Shown here piece after piece: positions 55,283 through 64,000 of a DNA stretch of 64,000 nucleotides. The DNA is from Hyphomicrobiales bacterium (GTDB lineage Bacteria > Pseudomonadota > Alphaproteobacteria > Rhizobiales > Beijerinckiaceae). The stretch's first letter is position 1. Each line of letters opens with the position of its first letter. The notes under the pieces are model-generated. The model did no database searches and was not told where the DNA came from. It saw only the letters and a list, made by a program, of their open reading frames with translations. A program made the translations under genes and the position numbers. The DNA is taken from assembly GCA_019075865.1 (NCBI GenBank), contig JAGXAN010000001.1, positions 372,001 to 436,000 of the forward strand, given 5' to 3'.

Positions 55283-57089
55283 GTTCCAGCACCTTGTAGG
55301 GTGTGTCAAGGTTGAGCGGCTGCAACCAGTCCGGCACGTGGCCGCGCGTCAGGCTGGCGGCGAGGCTGGCATCGCCAAAGGGCAGAAACATCTTGAAGCC
55401 GGGTGCCACACCGCAATAGATCAAATATCGGGCTCCGCTGGCCCGCATATAGGCCTCCGCTTGCGACGGCGGGTTCGAGAAAATGTCGATTACCGCGCGA
55501 ATGCCATGCGTGTCGCGGTGGAAGGGCGCGGCCAGAACCCCGAGGGGCGTGCGTGCCATGATGAAAGCGCCGGTATCAACCGGGGTTGCGGCAATGCCAT
55601 GGGGCAGGCCGTTCAGCGCCGTGAAAGCGGTATCCTCGCGGCATGATTTGCTGCTTTGGTGCGCGGTTTTGATGGCGGGGCTTGGCAGGGCCAGCGCAAA
55701 ACCAATCGGGCTAATCGCTAGCGCCATCACCACAAGCAATATGCCGGCATAAGCCTTGCCACTCGCGAGCAACGGCCCGGCCGCGCGGCTCAGCAGCCAC
55801 ACCGCTCCCAAAAGGGCAATCGGCTCCGTTTCGCCAAACGCCCGCACCTCCCAAAAGCAGGTGGCAATTCCAGCCATGGTCAATGCCGCCAGCGCCAGCC
55901 ACCGTCCACGCACCACGCCACGATTGTGCCAGGCCCCGCCCAATTGCCCGATCAGGCCGATGAGTAGCGGCAACATCTGCACCAGCGCCTGTGAGGGCGC
56001 GCGCGCCCATTCGTGGGGCCATGTCTCAGCTTCCTGCACCTGCATCAGCCACACCCGTTTCAATACAGGGTCAACACCGGCATAGGGATCGCCAAGGCAG
56101 GCGGGATAGGCGATTTTCACCACGAGCACGGTCGCCGCACCGGCAAGTAGCGCGAGCAGCAGGCGCAGGCGCAAGCTGGCGAGGCGCGGCGTCGCCAAGG
56201 CCAGCCCGATGCATAATAGGGCACCGGTCCCGCCCGCCAGCAAATGCGCCATGGAATAGGTATCGCATGACCCCTCCAACCACTTGGACGGCTCAACCAC
56301 CAGCGGAAACAATGCCAGCAACCCCACCAGCAAGCCGAGCGCGAAAGAACGAAGGCTTCGGCTTAATGTCGGCCCGCCCACAATCCAGCCGCAGGGAAGG
56401 ATCGCAACCCCGACCACGACAAACGGCAATGTTTCAAGACTGACCGCCAATTGTGCCGCCACCAGCAGTCCGGCCGCCGCTGCCCAGCGAATTTTGCCGC
56501 CCAGTGCCTGCAAAAGGCAATAGGCCATGGCCATCAGCAGAACAACGGATACATGGTCATGGTCGAGGCGGCCCGGCTGGAAATAGCCCGAAGCGGCACC
56601 GCTGGCGACCGTCAGCAGCATGGCAAGCACGGGCCCGATTTCGCCCGCCACCAGTCGCGCTATGCGCAAGACCAGCCAGAACAGCAGGCCGAGCAGCAAA
56701 AGCGGAAATACAACCCGCGTCCACCGCTCTGCATAGGATGCGCTTAATCCCCAACTGAAGGCACGCCACAGGATGGCAATCGGCACGTCCACCAGGCGCG
56801 ACCAATGCATGAATACCCCATTGGGCGGGTCCAACTGCCGTGCCAGAAGATCATACCATCCTTGACCGTCCATGAAGGCGCGCACCTGCGACATGCGCAT
56901 GGCGTCATCGGTATCCACCAACAACCCGCGGGTCAAAACCGAAACCAGCAGTTTCATGGTCATCGCCATGGAAACGATTACCCCTGCCAATGTCAGCACC
57001 GCGATCGAGGTGAAGCTGGCCGGCAAGGGCTTGGCGTCAATGGATTGCGGGGTGCCGGTCTGTGGCATGGCGGGCGATGTCACTGGCAT
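55266..57089 (-). CDS. Large integral membrane protein, GT-C glycosyltransferase-like
   Basis: Protein of about 607 residues with 10 to 13 membrane segments and a C-terminal soluble part. DTDDAMRMSQVRAF just after TM1 gives an acidic DxD-type motif in the first periplasmic loop, and DPPNGVFMHWSRLVDVPIA follows. This order is that of GT-C enzymes such as STT3/PglB and ArnT, which use polyprenyl-phosphate sugars. The family is often left unnamed in alphaproteobacteria. ATG at 57089 follows GGAG by 6 bases. Divergent from the GT2 gene, which could make or supply its lipid-linked donor. Function is inferred. Confidence 0.62.
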   Translation of the reverse strand: MPVTSPAMPQTGTPQSIDAKPLPASFTSIAVLTLAGVIVSMAMTMKLLVSVLTRGLLVDTDDAMRMSQVRAFMDGQGWYDLLARQLDPPNGVFMHWSRLVDVPIAILWRAFSWGLSASYAERWTRVVFPLLLLGLLFWLVLRIARLVAGEIGPVLAMLLTVASGAASGYFQPGRLDHDHVSVVLLMAMAYCLLQALGGKIRWAAAAGLLVAAQLAVSLETLPFVVVGVAILPCGWIVGGPTLSRSLRSFALGLLVGLLALFPLVVEPSKWLEGSCDTYSMAHLLAGGTGALLCIGLALATPRLASLRLRLLLALLAGAATVLVVKIAYPACLGDPYAGVDPVLKRVWLMQVQEAETWPHEWARAPSQALVQMLPLLIGLIGQLGGAWHNRGVVRGRWLALAALTMAGIATCFWEVRAFGETEPIALLGAVWLLSRAAGPLLASGKAYAGILLVVMALAISPIGFALALPSPAIKTAHQSSKSCREDTAFTALNGLPHGIAATPVDTGAFIMARTPLGVLAAPFHRDTHGIRAVIDIFSNPPSQAEAYMRASGARYLIYCGVAPGFKMFLPFGDASLAASLTRGHVPDWLQPLNLDTPYKVLELKPST

Positions 57090-57221
57090 GCTCGTCTCCA
57101 AATCCTAAAGGCGCCGCAGCGGCCAAAGTAATGCGTTTTACGAAAGATTTTCACCCTCCATCAATCATTACCCGTCAATACTTGCCATGCGGTTACCCGA
57201 ATTCGTGTTGTCTGGGGTTGA

Positions 57222-58352
57222 ATGGTCATGTCGAGCCACATTGTTGCACGTAAGATTGTGGCACCTTTGCCTTTGCCACCGGGCCAAGAAGCTGCGCCGC
57301 TGGATGGCGCCGCCGGACAGGCATTGGTGGATGAGCAGATTTCGCACATGGTGGCGGCCCTGAAGGAAACATCACGCCAGATGCGCGAGGTTTACCCCTT
57401 CTCGCGCCAGCCTGAAGCGCAGCGCGTGAGCGCGGGTCACACCGCCGTGCTGTTACCCTGCCACAATGAGGCCGCCAGCATTGTGCGCACCATTGAAGGT
57501 TTTCGCGCAGCCATGCCGACGGCCCGCATCGTCGTTTTCGACAATGCCTCCAGCGACAACACCGCCGAACTGGCACGCGGTGCGGGCGCTGAAGTATTCT
57601 TCGAGCCGCGCAAAGGCAAAGGCCATGTCGTGCGTCGGATGTTTGCCGATATAGACGCTGAAATCTACATCATTGCGGATGGCGACGGCACTTATGATGC
57701 CAGCGCTGCCCCACAATTGGTTGATCTTGTCGCCAATGGCGGTGTGGATATGGCCATCGGTGCCCGCGCCAATGTGCATCAGGAGGCGCACCGCTCTGGC
57801 CACGCTTTTGGCAACCGCCTTTTCAACCGCCTGTATGGCGCACTTTTTGGCATGGATTATGTCGATATCTTTTCCGGGTATCGCGCATTCTCGCGCCGGT
57901 TTGTCAAAAGCTTTCCGGCCCTTTCCTCGGGCTTTGAAATCGAGACCGAATTGTGCGTGCACGCCAGCCAGTTGATGCTGGCAACCCAGGAAATCAACCT
58001 CCCTTATGGCAAGCGCCAGTCGGGCTCGCATTCCAAATTGCGCACATTTCGCGATGGCTGGCGCATTTTGTCCACTTTCGCATTCTTGCTCAAGGAAACT
58101 CGTCCGGCCTTGTTCTTTGGTGGCTTTGCCGCACTTTTTGCAGCGGCCTCGATTGGCTTGGCGCTACCTTTGATCAATACCTGGCTGGCAACGGGCCTGG
58201 TTCCGCGCCTGCCCACCGCGATTGTCTGCACGGGTCTGATCATGATGGCTGGCATGAGCGCGGTATGCGGGCTGATTCTCGACAGTCTGGCCCGTTCGCG
58301 CACCGAGCAGAAGCGCATGCTCTATCTGGCTTTGGCGGATCGACGGCGCTGA
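57222..58352 (+). CDS. Glycosyltransferase family 2, polyprenyl-phosphate type
   Basis: Inverting GT-A enzyme of about 376 residues. AVLLPCHNEAASIVRTIEGF starts the domain, VVFDNASSDNTAELA contains a donor-binding Asp, IIADGDGTYDA is the DxD-like motif, and GYRAFSRRFVKSFP is typical of DPM/GtrB-like members. Two or three membrane segments end the protein (about 290-365), as in polyprenyl-phosphate mannose or glucose synthases. It is divergent from the GT-C gene, so the pair may be donor synthase and transferase. Its stop codon directly touches the convergent fabI stop. Confidence 0.82.
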   Translation: MVMSSHIVARKIVAPLPLPPGQEAAPLDGAAGQALVDEQISHMVAALKETSRQMREVYPFSRQPEAQRVSAGHTAVLLPCHNEAASIVRTIEGFRAAMPTARIVVFDNASSDNTAELARGAGAEVFFEPRKGKGHVVRRMFADIDAEIYIIADGDGTYDASAAPQLVDLVANGGVDMAIGARANVHQEAHRSGHAFGNRLFNRLYGALFGMDYVDIFSGYRAFSRRFVKSFPALSSGFEIETELCVHASQLMLATQEINLPYGKRQSGSHSKLRTFRDGWRILSTFAFLLKETRPALFFGGFAALFAAASIGLALPLINTWLATGLVPRLPTAIVCTGLIMMAGMSAVCGLILDSLARSRTEQKRMLYLALADRRR

Positions 58353-59162
58353 TTACTCGGCGCTGCCGTTCAAATCTTCAACCCGTGGCATCGCGATTAT
58401 ATTGTAGCCGGCGTCAACGAAATGTATTTCCCCGGTGACATTGCGGGATAAATCCGAAAGCAGATAAAGCGCCGCGCCGCCAACATCTTCAATGGTGATG
58501 CTGGTGCGCATCGGCGCGTGACGCGCTTGGAAATTATACATCGCCCGCGCGTCGCCAATCCCGGCGCCTGCCAATGTGCGCACTGGCCCTGCCGAAATGG
58601 CGTTGACGCGGACCCCTTGCGGCCCGAGGTCACTGGCAAGATAGCGAACGCTCGCCTCAAGCGCCGCTTTGGCAATGCCCATGACATTGTAATTGGGCAT
58701 GACGCGGGTCGATCCGCCAAAGGTCAGCGTCAGCAGGGCACCACCCTTGGGCATTAGCGGGGCCGCGCGCTGGGCGATTTCCGTGAACGAGAACGCCGAA
58801 ATGACCATGGTGCGCGAAAAATTCTCGCGCGTGGTCGCATCGACATAACGCCCCTTCAATTCGTTGCGGTCAGAAAAGCCAATGGCATGGACGATAAAGT
58901 CGAGGCTGCCCCATTTTTCCTTGAGCGTCGCAAAGGTAGCGTCGAGGCTGGCAACGTCCTCCACATCGCAGGGCAATATCAGCGTGGAGCCGAGTGATTC
59001 GGCAAGCGGGCGCACTCTTTTTCCGAGCGCTTCGCCCTGGTAGGTAAAGGCCAGTTCCGCCCCTTCTTCCGCCAGCGCCTTGGCAATTCCCCAGGCCAGC
59101 GAGTGATCATTGGCAACGCCCATAATCAGGCCGCGCCGCGATTTCATCAAAGGACGAACCAA
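58353..59162 (-). CDS. fabI: Enoyl-ACP reductase (NADH), FabI
   Basis: Reduces trans-2-enoyl-ACP in fatty acid elongation. A short-chain dehydrogenase fold of about 269 residues: GLIMGVANDHSLAWGIAKAL is the FabI-type nucleotide loop, and the Tyr-x6-Lys active site is YNVMGIAK. The preceding Tyr-like position lies in GGSTRVMPNYN, and NAISAGPVRTLAGAGI follows. TTG at 59162 is preferred since GGGAG lies 8 bases upstream and the start then matches other FabI; an in-frame start near 59198 would add 12 residues. Last gene of fabA-fabB-fabI. Confidence 0.93.
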   Translation of the reverse strand: MVRPLMKSRRGLIMGVANDHSLAWGIAKALAEEGAELAFTYQGEALGKRVRPLAESLGSTLILPCDVEDVASLDATFATLKEKWGSLDFIVHAIGFSDRNELKGRYVDATTRENFSRTMVISAFSFTEIAQRAAPLMPKGGALLTLTFGGSTRVMPNYNVMGIAKAALEASVRYLASDLGPQGVRVNAISAGPVRTLAGAGIGDARAMYNFQARHAPMRTSITIEDVGGAALYLLSDLSRNVTGEIHFVDAGYNIIAMPRVEDLNGSAE

Positions 59163-59289
59163 GTCATCATCTCCCGGTATCATATTTTTTTGCATCAAAC
59201 ATCAACATGCAAAACTGCTCTAGCAGTTTCGCGCCAATGGCAAAGACACAATTTGTGACGAATTGTTTTCAACGGCCCGAGCGCCTGGC

Positions 59290-60513
59290 TCAAGCATCCA
59301 GATGTTTGAAAACCAGCGTTGCATTGGTGCCACCAAAGCCAAAGCTGTTGGACAGCACGGTGCGCAGGTGCACATTGTCACGGCGTTTGCGCACGATGTT
59401 CATATCGGCGAAATCGGGGTCAATTTCTTCGATATGCGCGCTTTCGCAAATGAACCCGTGCTGCATCATCAGCAGCGAGTAAATCGCTTCCTGCACACCC
59501 GTCGCGCCCAGGGAATGGCCGGTCAGCGATTTGGTGGCCGAAATCGGCGGGCATTTGTCCTCGTTGCCGAAAACCGCGCGGATCGCCTCTATTTCCTTGG
59601 CATCGCCCACTGGCGTCGAAGTGGCATGCGGGTTGATGTAGTCGATCGGCACATTGAGGCCGCGAATGGCCATGTTCATGCAACGGACAGCGCCCTCGCC
59701 CGAGGGGGCCACCATGTCATAACCGTCCGATGTCGCGCCATAGCCGACGATTTCGGCATAGATTTTTGCGCCGCGTGCCTTTGCATGTTCCAACTCTTCA
59801 AGCACCAGAACGCCAGCACCGCCCGCGATGACAAATCCGTCGCGATTTTTGTCATAAGCGCGCGAGGCGATGGCCGGGGTGTCGTTAAAATTCGAGGACA
59901 TGGCGGTCATCGCGTCAAACAGCACGGACATCGACCAATCCAGTTCCTCGCAGCCGCCGGCAAACATTACGTCCTGCTTGCCATATTGAATCATCTCGCA
60001 GGCGTTGCCGATGCAATGGTTGGAGGTGGCGCAGGCCGACGAAATTGAGTAATTGACGCCCTTGATCTTGAACCACGTCGCCAAAGTCGCCGATGCGGTT
60101 GAGGACATGGATTTGGGAACGGCGAAAGGGCCAACGCGCTTGGGGCCGAACTTGCGGGTAATATCGGCTGATTCGACCAGCGTCTTGGCCGAAGGCCCGC
60201 CCGATCCCATGATGATGCCGGTGCGTTCATTGGAGATATCGCTCAGTTCCAGCCCAGAATCGGCAATCGCCTGATCCATGGCCACGTGGTTCCAGGCGGT
60301 TCCGGCGGCATGGAAGCGCATGGCACGCCGATCAAGTATCTTCGAAGGGTCAAGCGTCGGCGCGCCCTGCACCTGACTGCGGAAACCAAGCTCGGCATAG
60401 CGCTCGGCGCGCGTAATGCCCGAGCGTGCATTTTGCAGCGAATCCAGCACTTCCCCGATATTATTGCCAATCGAGGATACAATCCCCATGCCGGTGACGA
60501 CAACGCGTCTCAT
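59290..60513 (-). CDS. fabB: 3-oxoacyl-ACP synthase I, FabB
   Basis: Condensing enzyme needed with FabA for unsaturated fatty acids. The 407-residue thiolase-fold protein has the active-site Cys in [15 protein letters not shown]. The two His are in [14 protein letters not shown] and [31 protein letters not shown] ends the protein. GGAGCC stands before ATG 60513. It lies 34 bp after fabA and 127 bp before fabI on one strand, so fabA-fabB-fabI are one operon. Confidence 0.95.
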   Translation of the reverse strand: MRRVVVTGMGIVSSIGNNIGEVLDSLQNARSGITRAERYAELGFRSQVQGAPTLDPSKILDRRAMRFHAAGTAWNHVAMDQAIADSGLELSDISNERTGIIMGSGGPSAKTLVESADITRKFGPKRVGPFAVPKSMSSTASATLATWFKIKGVNYSISSACATSNHCIGNACEMIQYGKQDVMFAGGCEELDWSMSVLFDAMTAMSSNFNDTPAIASRAYDKNRDGFVIAGGAGVLVLEELEHAKARGAKIYAEIVGYGATSDGYDMVAPSGEGAVRCMNMAIRGLNVPIDYINPHATSTPVGDAKEIEAIRAVFGNEDKCPPISATKSLTGHSLGATGVQEAIYSLLMMQHGFICESAHIEEIDPDFADMNIVRKRRDNVHLRTVLSNSFGFGGTNATLVFKHLDA

Positions 60514-60547
60514 GTTAGGCTCCGTTTCTTATGGATGATGCGGACGT

Positions 60548-61063
60548 TCAGGCAGCCTTCGGCTGGAACAGACCCACTTTCAAGTCAGTGACATCATATA
60601 TGCGCTTGCCGTCAGCCTCAAGCCATCCGTCGCCAATGCCAAGCACCAGACGGCCTTTGAAAACACGTTTCAAATCGACGCCGTAAACCACTTTTTTCAC
60701 GGTTGGCAGCACTTGCTCGGAGAATTTTACTTCGCCGACGCCCAAGGCGCGCCCGCGCCCCGGCAAACCCAGCCAGCCAAGGTAAAACCCGCACATCTGC
60801 CAAAGCGCGTCGAGGCCAAGGCACCCGGGCATGACCGGGTCATTCTTGAAATGGCAGCCGAAAAACCAGAGATCGGGGTTGATATTGAGTTCAGCGCGAA
60901 TGAAGCCCTTGTCATGGGCACCGCCGGTCTCCGACACTTCCGAGATGCGGTCAAACATCAACATGGGCGGCAGCGGCAATTGGGCATTGCCCTGGCCGAA
61001 AATCTCGCCACGCCCGCAAGCCAAGAGATCCTGAAATTCAAATACTGATTGCCGCTCGCTCAT
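60548..61063 (-). CDS. fabA: 3-hydroxydecanoyl-ACP dehydratase/isomerase, FabA
   Basis: Dehydrates beta-hydroxyacyl-ACP and isomerises the C10 enoyl to the cis-3 form, the anaerobic route to unsaturated fatty acids. A hot-dog fold of about 171 residues. [21 protein letters not shown] carries the catalytic His and, further on, Asp. [17 protein letters not shown] is upstream. The ATG at 61063 (MSERQS) fits family alignment; an earlier in-frame start would add 17 residues with little support. First of fabA-fabB-fabI. Confidence 0.95.
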   Translation of the reverse strand: MSERQSVFEFQDLLACGRGEIFGQGNAQLPLPPMLMFDRISEVSETGGAHDKGFIRAELNINPDLWFFGCHFKNDPVMPGCLGLDALWQMCGFYLGWLGLPGRGRALGVGEVKFSEQVLPTVKKVVYGVDLKRVFKGRLVLGIGDGWLEADGKRIYDVTDLKVGLFQPKAA

Positions 61064-61305
61064 CCGCCCATCACCTTCGAGAATTATGCCCTTGCAGCCG
61101 TTTGGCCGCACCAATATCGCTACCGGAATTTCAGGTCAGGCTCACTCCCCTTCGCCCAAACCTGAGCAGCAATACAACGATCCAGACAATGTTTGTCGCT
61201 GGAAGTCAACATGCGGCTCCACCTTGCCAACGGCTCACTATGCCGCATTGGCGTGTCCCGGGCTCAAAAACGGCGGTGCCGGGGCACCGTGCCCGCCCGT
61301 GGCCA

Positions 61306-62184
61306 TCAATGGCGCAATGTTTTCCGGCGCAGCGTGCCGTGTTTCGGCTTTTTGGCCGGGGCCGCCCGCACCAATTGATTGATTTCTATGGCCCGCGCCT
61401 CGGTCAGCTTCAGCGCGCAGAAATCCTGCACACTGTCGCGGGCATAATTCCGGCAAATCGTGGTGCGCCGCGAGGAGAAACCAGCCTGCTCGGTAGCGGC
61501 CGCCTGTAAATTGGCATTGCCGTGGGTGCGCCGCATCAGGGCGCGGAATTGTTCCCGCATTTCAAGCTCCGCATGGGCGCGCGCCGTTTCGTTGGCCTTG
61601 GCCTCGCGCGGACCTTGACTGCTGGCCGGCGGCCCCCACATGCCCGAAGGGTCAACCGCGCAATCGGCTGCCACGACCTTGCAGGTCTTGCCGGTCGGCG
61701 AAACCAGCACAGCCCCCGCGAGCACATCAAATTCGAATGGGCATGCAGGGACGCTGACCCGATAATGGAGAATGCCGCTGGCAGATGGGACTGGATCGGC
61801 GTGCAGCGCCTCACCCGAAACAATCGAAACCTGGCAAATCTGGTCAGGGTTGGATATTTTGGTGCCGGTCAATATCAGGTCGTGGAGATTGACGGCATCG
61901 CCTTTGGCTTCAAGGCTCAATTTGCCGCTTCGGCCGTTCAGTTGCAACGGGCGCCCGAGCACACCCTTGATATCGGGTGCCTTCAGCACACCGACGTCAA
62001 CGCTGGCCTTTATCCTGGGTTTGGCTATGCTGCCCGGCTCTGCCACCTTCGCCGGGGCCGCAACTGCCCCGCGCTGCTCGGGCGTCCGGGCACCCGGCAA
62101 TACGAGCTGGCCATGCGCCAGATTATCGCAGCCGAACGAAAAGCAGCCCAAAACCAGCAGGCAATAGCCCATTTTTTTCAACAT
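61306..62184 (-). CDS. LprI/DUF1311-like secreted protein
   Basis: Envelope protein of about 292 residues. The start MLKKMGYCLLVLGCFSFGC looks like a signal peptide, with a possible lipobox cysteine. The C-terminal part (about 210-275) resembles the DUF1311/LprI domain: a region of helix, then FSSRRTTICRNYA and FCALKLTEARAIEI, where the paired Cys and the Leu-Thr-x-x-Arg ending are typical. The middle (about 85-190) is beta-rich and unassigned. LprI of Mycobacterium inhibits lysozyme; a similar role here is only a guess. Upstream of fabA on the same strand, 242 bp away. Confidence 0.5.
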   Translation of the reverse strand: MLKKMGYCLLVLGCFSFGCDNLAHGQLVLPGARTPEQRGAVAAPAKVAEPGSIAKPRIKASVDVGVLKAPDIKGVLGRPLQLNGRSGKLSLEAKGDAVNLHDLILTGTKISNPDQICQVSIVSGEALHADPVPSASGILHYRVSVPACPFEFDVLAGAVLVSPTGKTCKVVAADCAVDPSGMWGPPASSQGPREAKANETARAHAELEMREQFRALMRRTHGNANLQAAATEQAGFSSRRTTICRNYARDSVQDFCALKLTEARAIEINQLVRAAPAKKPKHGTLRRKTLRH

Positions 62185-62285
62185 CGCGCGGCAATCTTCA
62201 AAAAAGCGTCTCGTCAATCCCGGTATCTTGCGCAAATTTTGATAAGTGGGAAGCGCAAAGGATGGCATTTTGCGCAATCTTCCGC

Positions 62286-62314
62286 CTTGCGTGGTAAAAA
62301 TACCGCCCCTATAT
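62286..62314 (+). promoter_or_regulatory. RpoH-type heat-shock promoter of dnaK
   Basis: CTTGCG (62286-62291), a 16-base spacer and CCTATAT (62308-62314) fit the alphaproteobacterial sigma-32 pattern (CTTG at -35 and a CCTATAT-like -10). The dnaK ATG is 139 bp further on. Confidence 0.65.
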
Positions 62315-62452
62315 GGGGAATCAAGCTTGCAGAAAAGCGACGCATTCCCATTTTAGGCAATGTTGGGGACAGGGCGATACCTTTTGGATCCGCTGTTGAA
62401 ACAGGCTGCTTCGGGGCCCGTGTGTCCTGCAACTTTAATTGAGGAAAACAAA

Positions 62453-64000
62453 ATGGCAAAAGTCATCGGTATTGATCTTGGAACCACCAACTCATGCGTC
62501 TGCGTGATGGAAGGTTCCACCCCTAAAGTTATCGAAAACGCTGAGGGTGCCCGCACCACTCCGTCCATTGTCGCTTTCACGGATGATGGCGAGCGACTGG
62601 TGGGCCAGCCCGCCAAGCGCCAGGGCGTCACCAATCCTGAGCGGACCTTTTTCGCGATCAAGCGCTTGATCGGCCGCACTTTCGACGACCCAATGACCAA
62701 GAAGGACATGGGCCTCGTTCCCTACAAGATCGTCAAGGCCGGCAACGGCGACGCTTGGGTTTCTGCCGACGGCAAGACCTACTCACCTTCGCAGATTTCC
62801 GCCTTTACCCTGCAGAAGATGAAAGAGACCGCGGAAGCCTATCTGGGCCAGAAGGTCGATCAGGCCGTCATTACGGTCCCCGCTTATTTCAACGACGCCC
62901 AGCGTCAGGCCACCAAGGATGCCGGCAAGATCGCTGGTCTCGAAGTGTTGCGCATCATCAATGAGCCGACCGCAGCGGCGCTCGCCTATGGCCTCGACAA
63001 GAAGGGTGCCGGCACCATTGCCGTGTATGACCTTGGCGGCGGCACGTTCGACGTATCCATCCTGGAAATCGGCGATGGCGTGTTCGAGGTGAAGTCCACC
63101 AACGGCGATACCTTCCTCGGCGGTGAAGACTTCGACATGCGCCTTGTTGAATATCTGGCTGCCGAATTCAAGAAAGATCAGGGCATTGACCTCACCAAGG
63201 ACAAGCTGGCCCTGCAGCGCCTCAAAGAAGCCGCTGAAAAGGCCAAGATCGAACTGTCTGCCACCACGCAGACCGAGATCAACCTTCCCTATATCACCGC
63301 CGACGCCTCGGGGCCCAAGCATCTCACCCTCAAGCTCACCCGTGCCAAATTCGAGGCACTGGTCGACGACCTGATCCAGAAGACGGTTGAGCCCTGCCGC
63401 AAGGCATTGAAGGATGCCGGCCTCAGCGCTGGCGACATCAATGAAGTGGTTTTGGTGGGTGGCATGACCCGCATGCCCAAGGTGCAGGAGATTGTGAAGC
63501 AATTCTTCGGCAAGGAACCGCATAAGGGTGTGAACCCGGACGAGGTCGTGGCCATCGGCGCTGCAGTGCAGGCTGGCGTTTTGCAAGGGGACGTCAAGGA
63601 CGTGCTGTTGCTCGACGTGACCCCGCTGTCGCTGGGCATTGAGACTTTGGGCGGCGTATTCACCCGCCTGATCGATCGCAACACCACGATCCCGACCAAG
63701 AAGAGCCAGGTATTCTCGACCGCCGAGGATAATCAGACTGCCGTCACCATTCGCGTATTCCAGGGCGAGCGCGAAATGGCTGCCGACAACAAGATTCTGG
63801 GCCAGTTCGATCTGGTTGGCATTCCCTCCGCGCCGCGCGGTGTGCCGCAGGTGGAGGTGACTTTCGACATCGACGCCAACGGCATTGTCAATGTTACCGC
63901 CAAGGACAAGGCGACCAACAAGGAACAGCAGATCCGTATCCAGGCTTCTGGCGGTCTGTCGGATGCCGACATCAACAAGATGGTCAAGGATGCCGAATTG
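62453..64000 (+). CDS. dnaK: Chaperone DnaK (partial, cut by window end)
   Basis: Hsp70 chaperone. The first 516 residues are present: the ATPase domain ([63 protein letters not shown]) and then the substrate-binding domain ([32 protein letters not shown]). The C-terminal lid lies beyond 64000. ATG at 62453 follows GAGG at 62441-62444. The promoter upstream looks RpoH-dependent; no CIRCE is seen. dnaJ would be expected next. Confidence 0.97.
   Translation, partial: MAKVIGIDLGTTNSCVCVMEGSTPKVIENAEGARTTPSIVAFTDDGERLVGQPAKRQGVTNPERTFFAIKRLIGRTFDDPMTKKDMGLVPYKIVKAGNGDAWVSADGKTYSPSQISAFTLQKMKETAEAYLGQKVDQAVITVPAYFNDAQRQATKDAGKIAGLEVLRIINEPTAAALAYGLDKKGAGTIAVYDLGGGTFDVSILEIGDGVFEVKSTNGDTFLGGEDFDMRLVEYLAAEFKKDQGIDLTKDKLALQRLKEAAEKAKIELSATTQTEINLPYITADASGPKHLTLKLTRAKFEALVDDLIQKTVEPCRKALKDAGLSAGDINEVVLVGGMTRMPKVQEIVKQFFGKEPHKGVNPDEVVAIGAAVQAGVLQGDVKDVLLLDVTPLSLGIETLGGVFTRLIDRNTTIPTKKSQVFSTAEDNQTAVTIRVFQGEREMAADNKILGQFDLVGIPSAPRGVPQVEVTFDIDANGIVNVTAKDKATNKEQQIRIQASGGLSDADINKMVKDAEL

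Overview
The window is a gene-dense, moderately GC-rich stretch of an alphaproteobacterial chromosome, most likely from the order Hyphomicrobiales (Rhizobiales). This rests on the gene content: an Irr-type Fur regulator with a Cys-Pro haem motif, the cell-cycle regulators GcrA and CpdR, addB-addA, fabA-fabB-fabI, rpsT next to dnaA, and zapA plus a DUF4164 gene divergent from tkt-gap-pgk. I cannot name a genus. I see no insertion sequence, prophage, plasmid replication gene or CRISPR array.

Layout. 1-8.1 kb: PPi-dependent phosphofructokinase, an orphan TAXI receptor, a Sel1-like membrane protein, a PmtA-like methyltransferase with mogA, a small DUF3563-like gene beside an AT-rich gap, a TSUP permease and a quinone oxidoreductase. 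8.2-18.1 kb: infC (apparent ATT start), a GT4 glycosyltransferase, an alpha/beta hydrolase, an OFA-type MFS carrier, an M23 endopeptidase, irr, rimM, a GNAT gene, zapA and DUF4164. 18.3-22.8 kb: the sugar-phosphate cluster tkt-gap-pgk. 22.8-34.4 kb: trxA, addA-addB, purH, a nitronate monooxygenase and a HerA-like ATPase. 34.6-47.7 kb: tRNA-Val, cpdR, rplU-rpmA, an aldolase, hrcA, an enoyl-CoA hydratase, ahcY, gshB, a chemoreceptor, rpoH, rluD, a flavoprotein and gcrA. 48-52 kb: a three-gene ABC exporter of the type linked to PQQ-dependent alcohol oxidation, a second TSUP permease and rpsT. 52.1-53.1 kb: about 1 kb without genes, then dnaA and cobP. 55.3-62.2 kb: a GT-C membrane protein, a GT2 glycosyltransferase, fabI-fabB-fabA and an LprI-like envelope protein. 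The window ends inside dnaK.

How the genes work together. Most are housekeeping, but the control layer is rich. DnaA, GcrA and CpdR belong to the alphaproteobacterial cell-cycle circuit. RpoH and HrcA are heat-shock regulators, and dnaK carries a good RpoH-type promoter. ahcY carries a palindrome suited to a methionine-cycle repressor.

No clear candidate for a wholly new protein system was found. The best leads are non-coding or architectural: the structured dnaA upstream region, a 14-bp tandem repeat that includes the rpsT stop codon, a terminator-like hairpin in the rplU leader, the L21 helix-hairpin-helix fusion, the ATT start and structured leader of infC, and the palindrome before ahcY.
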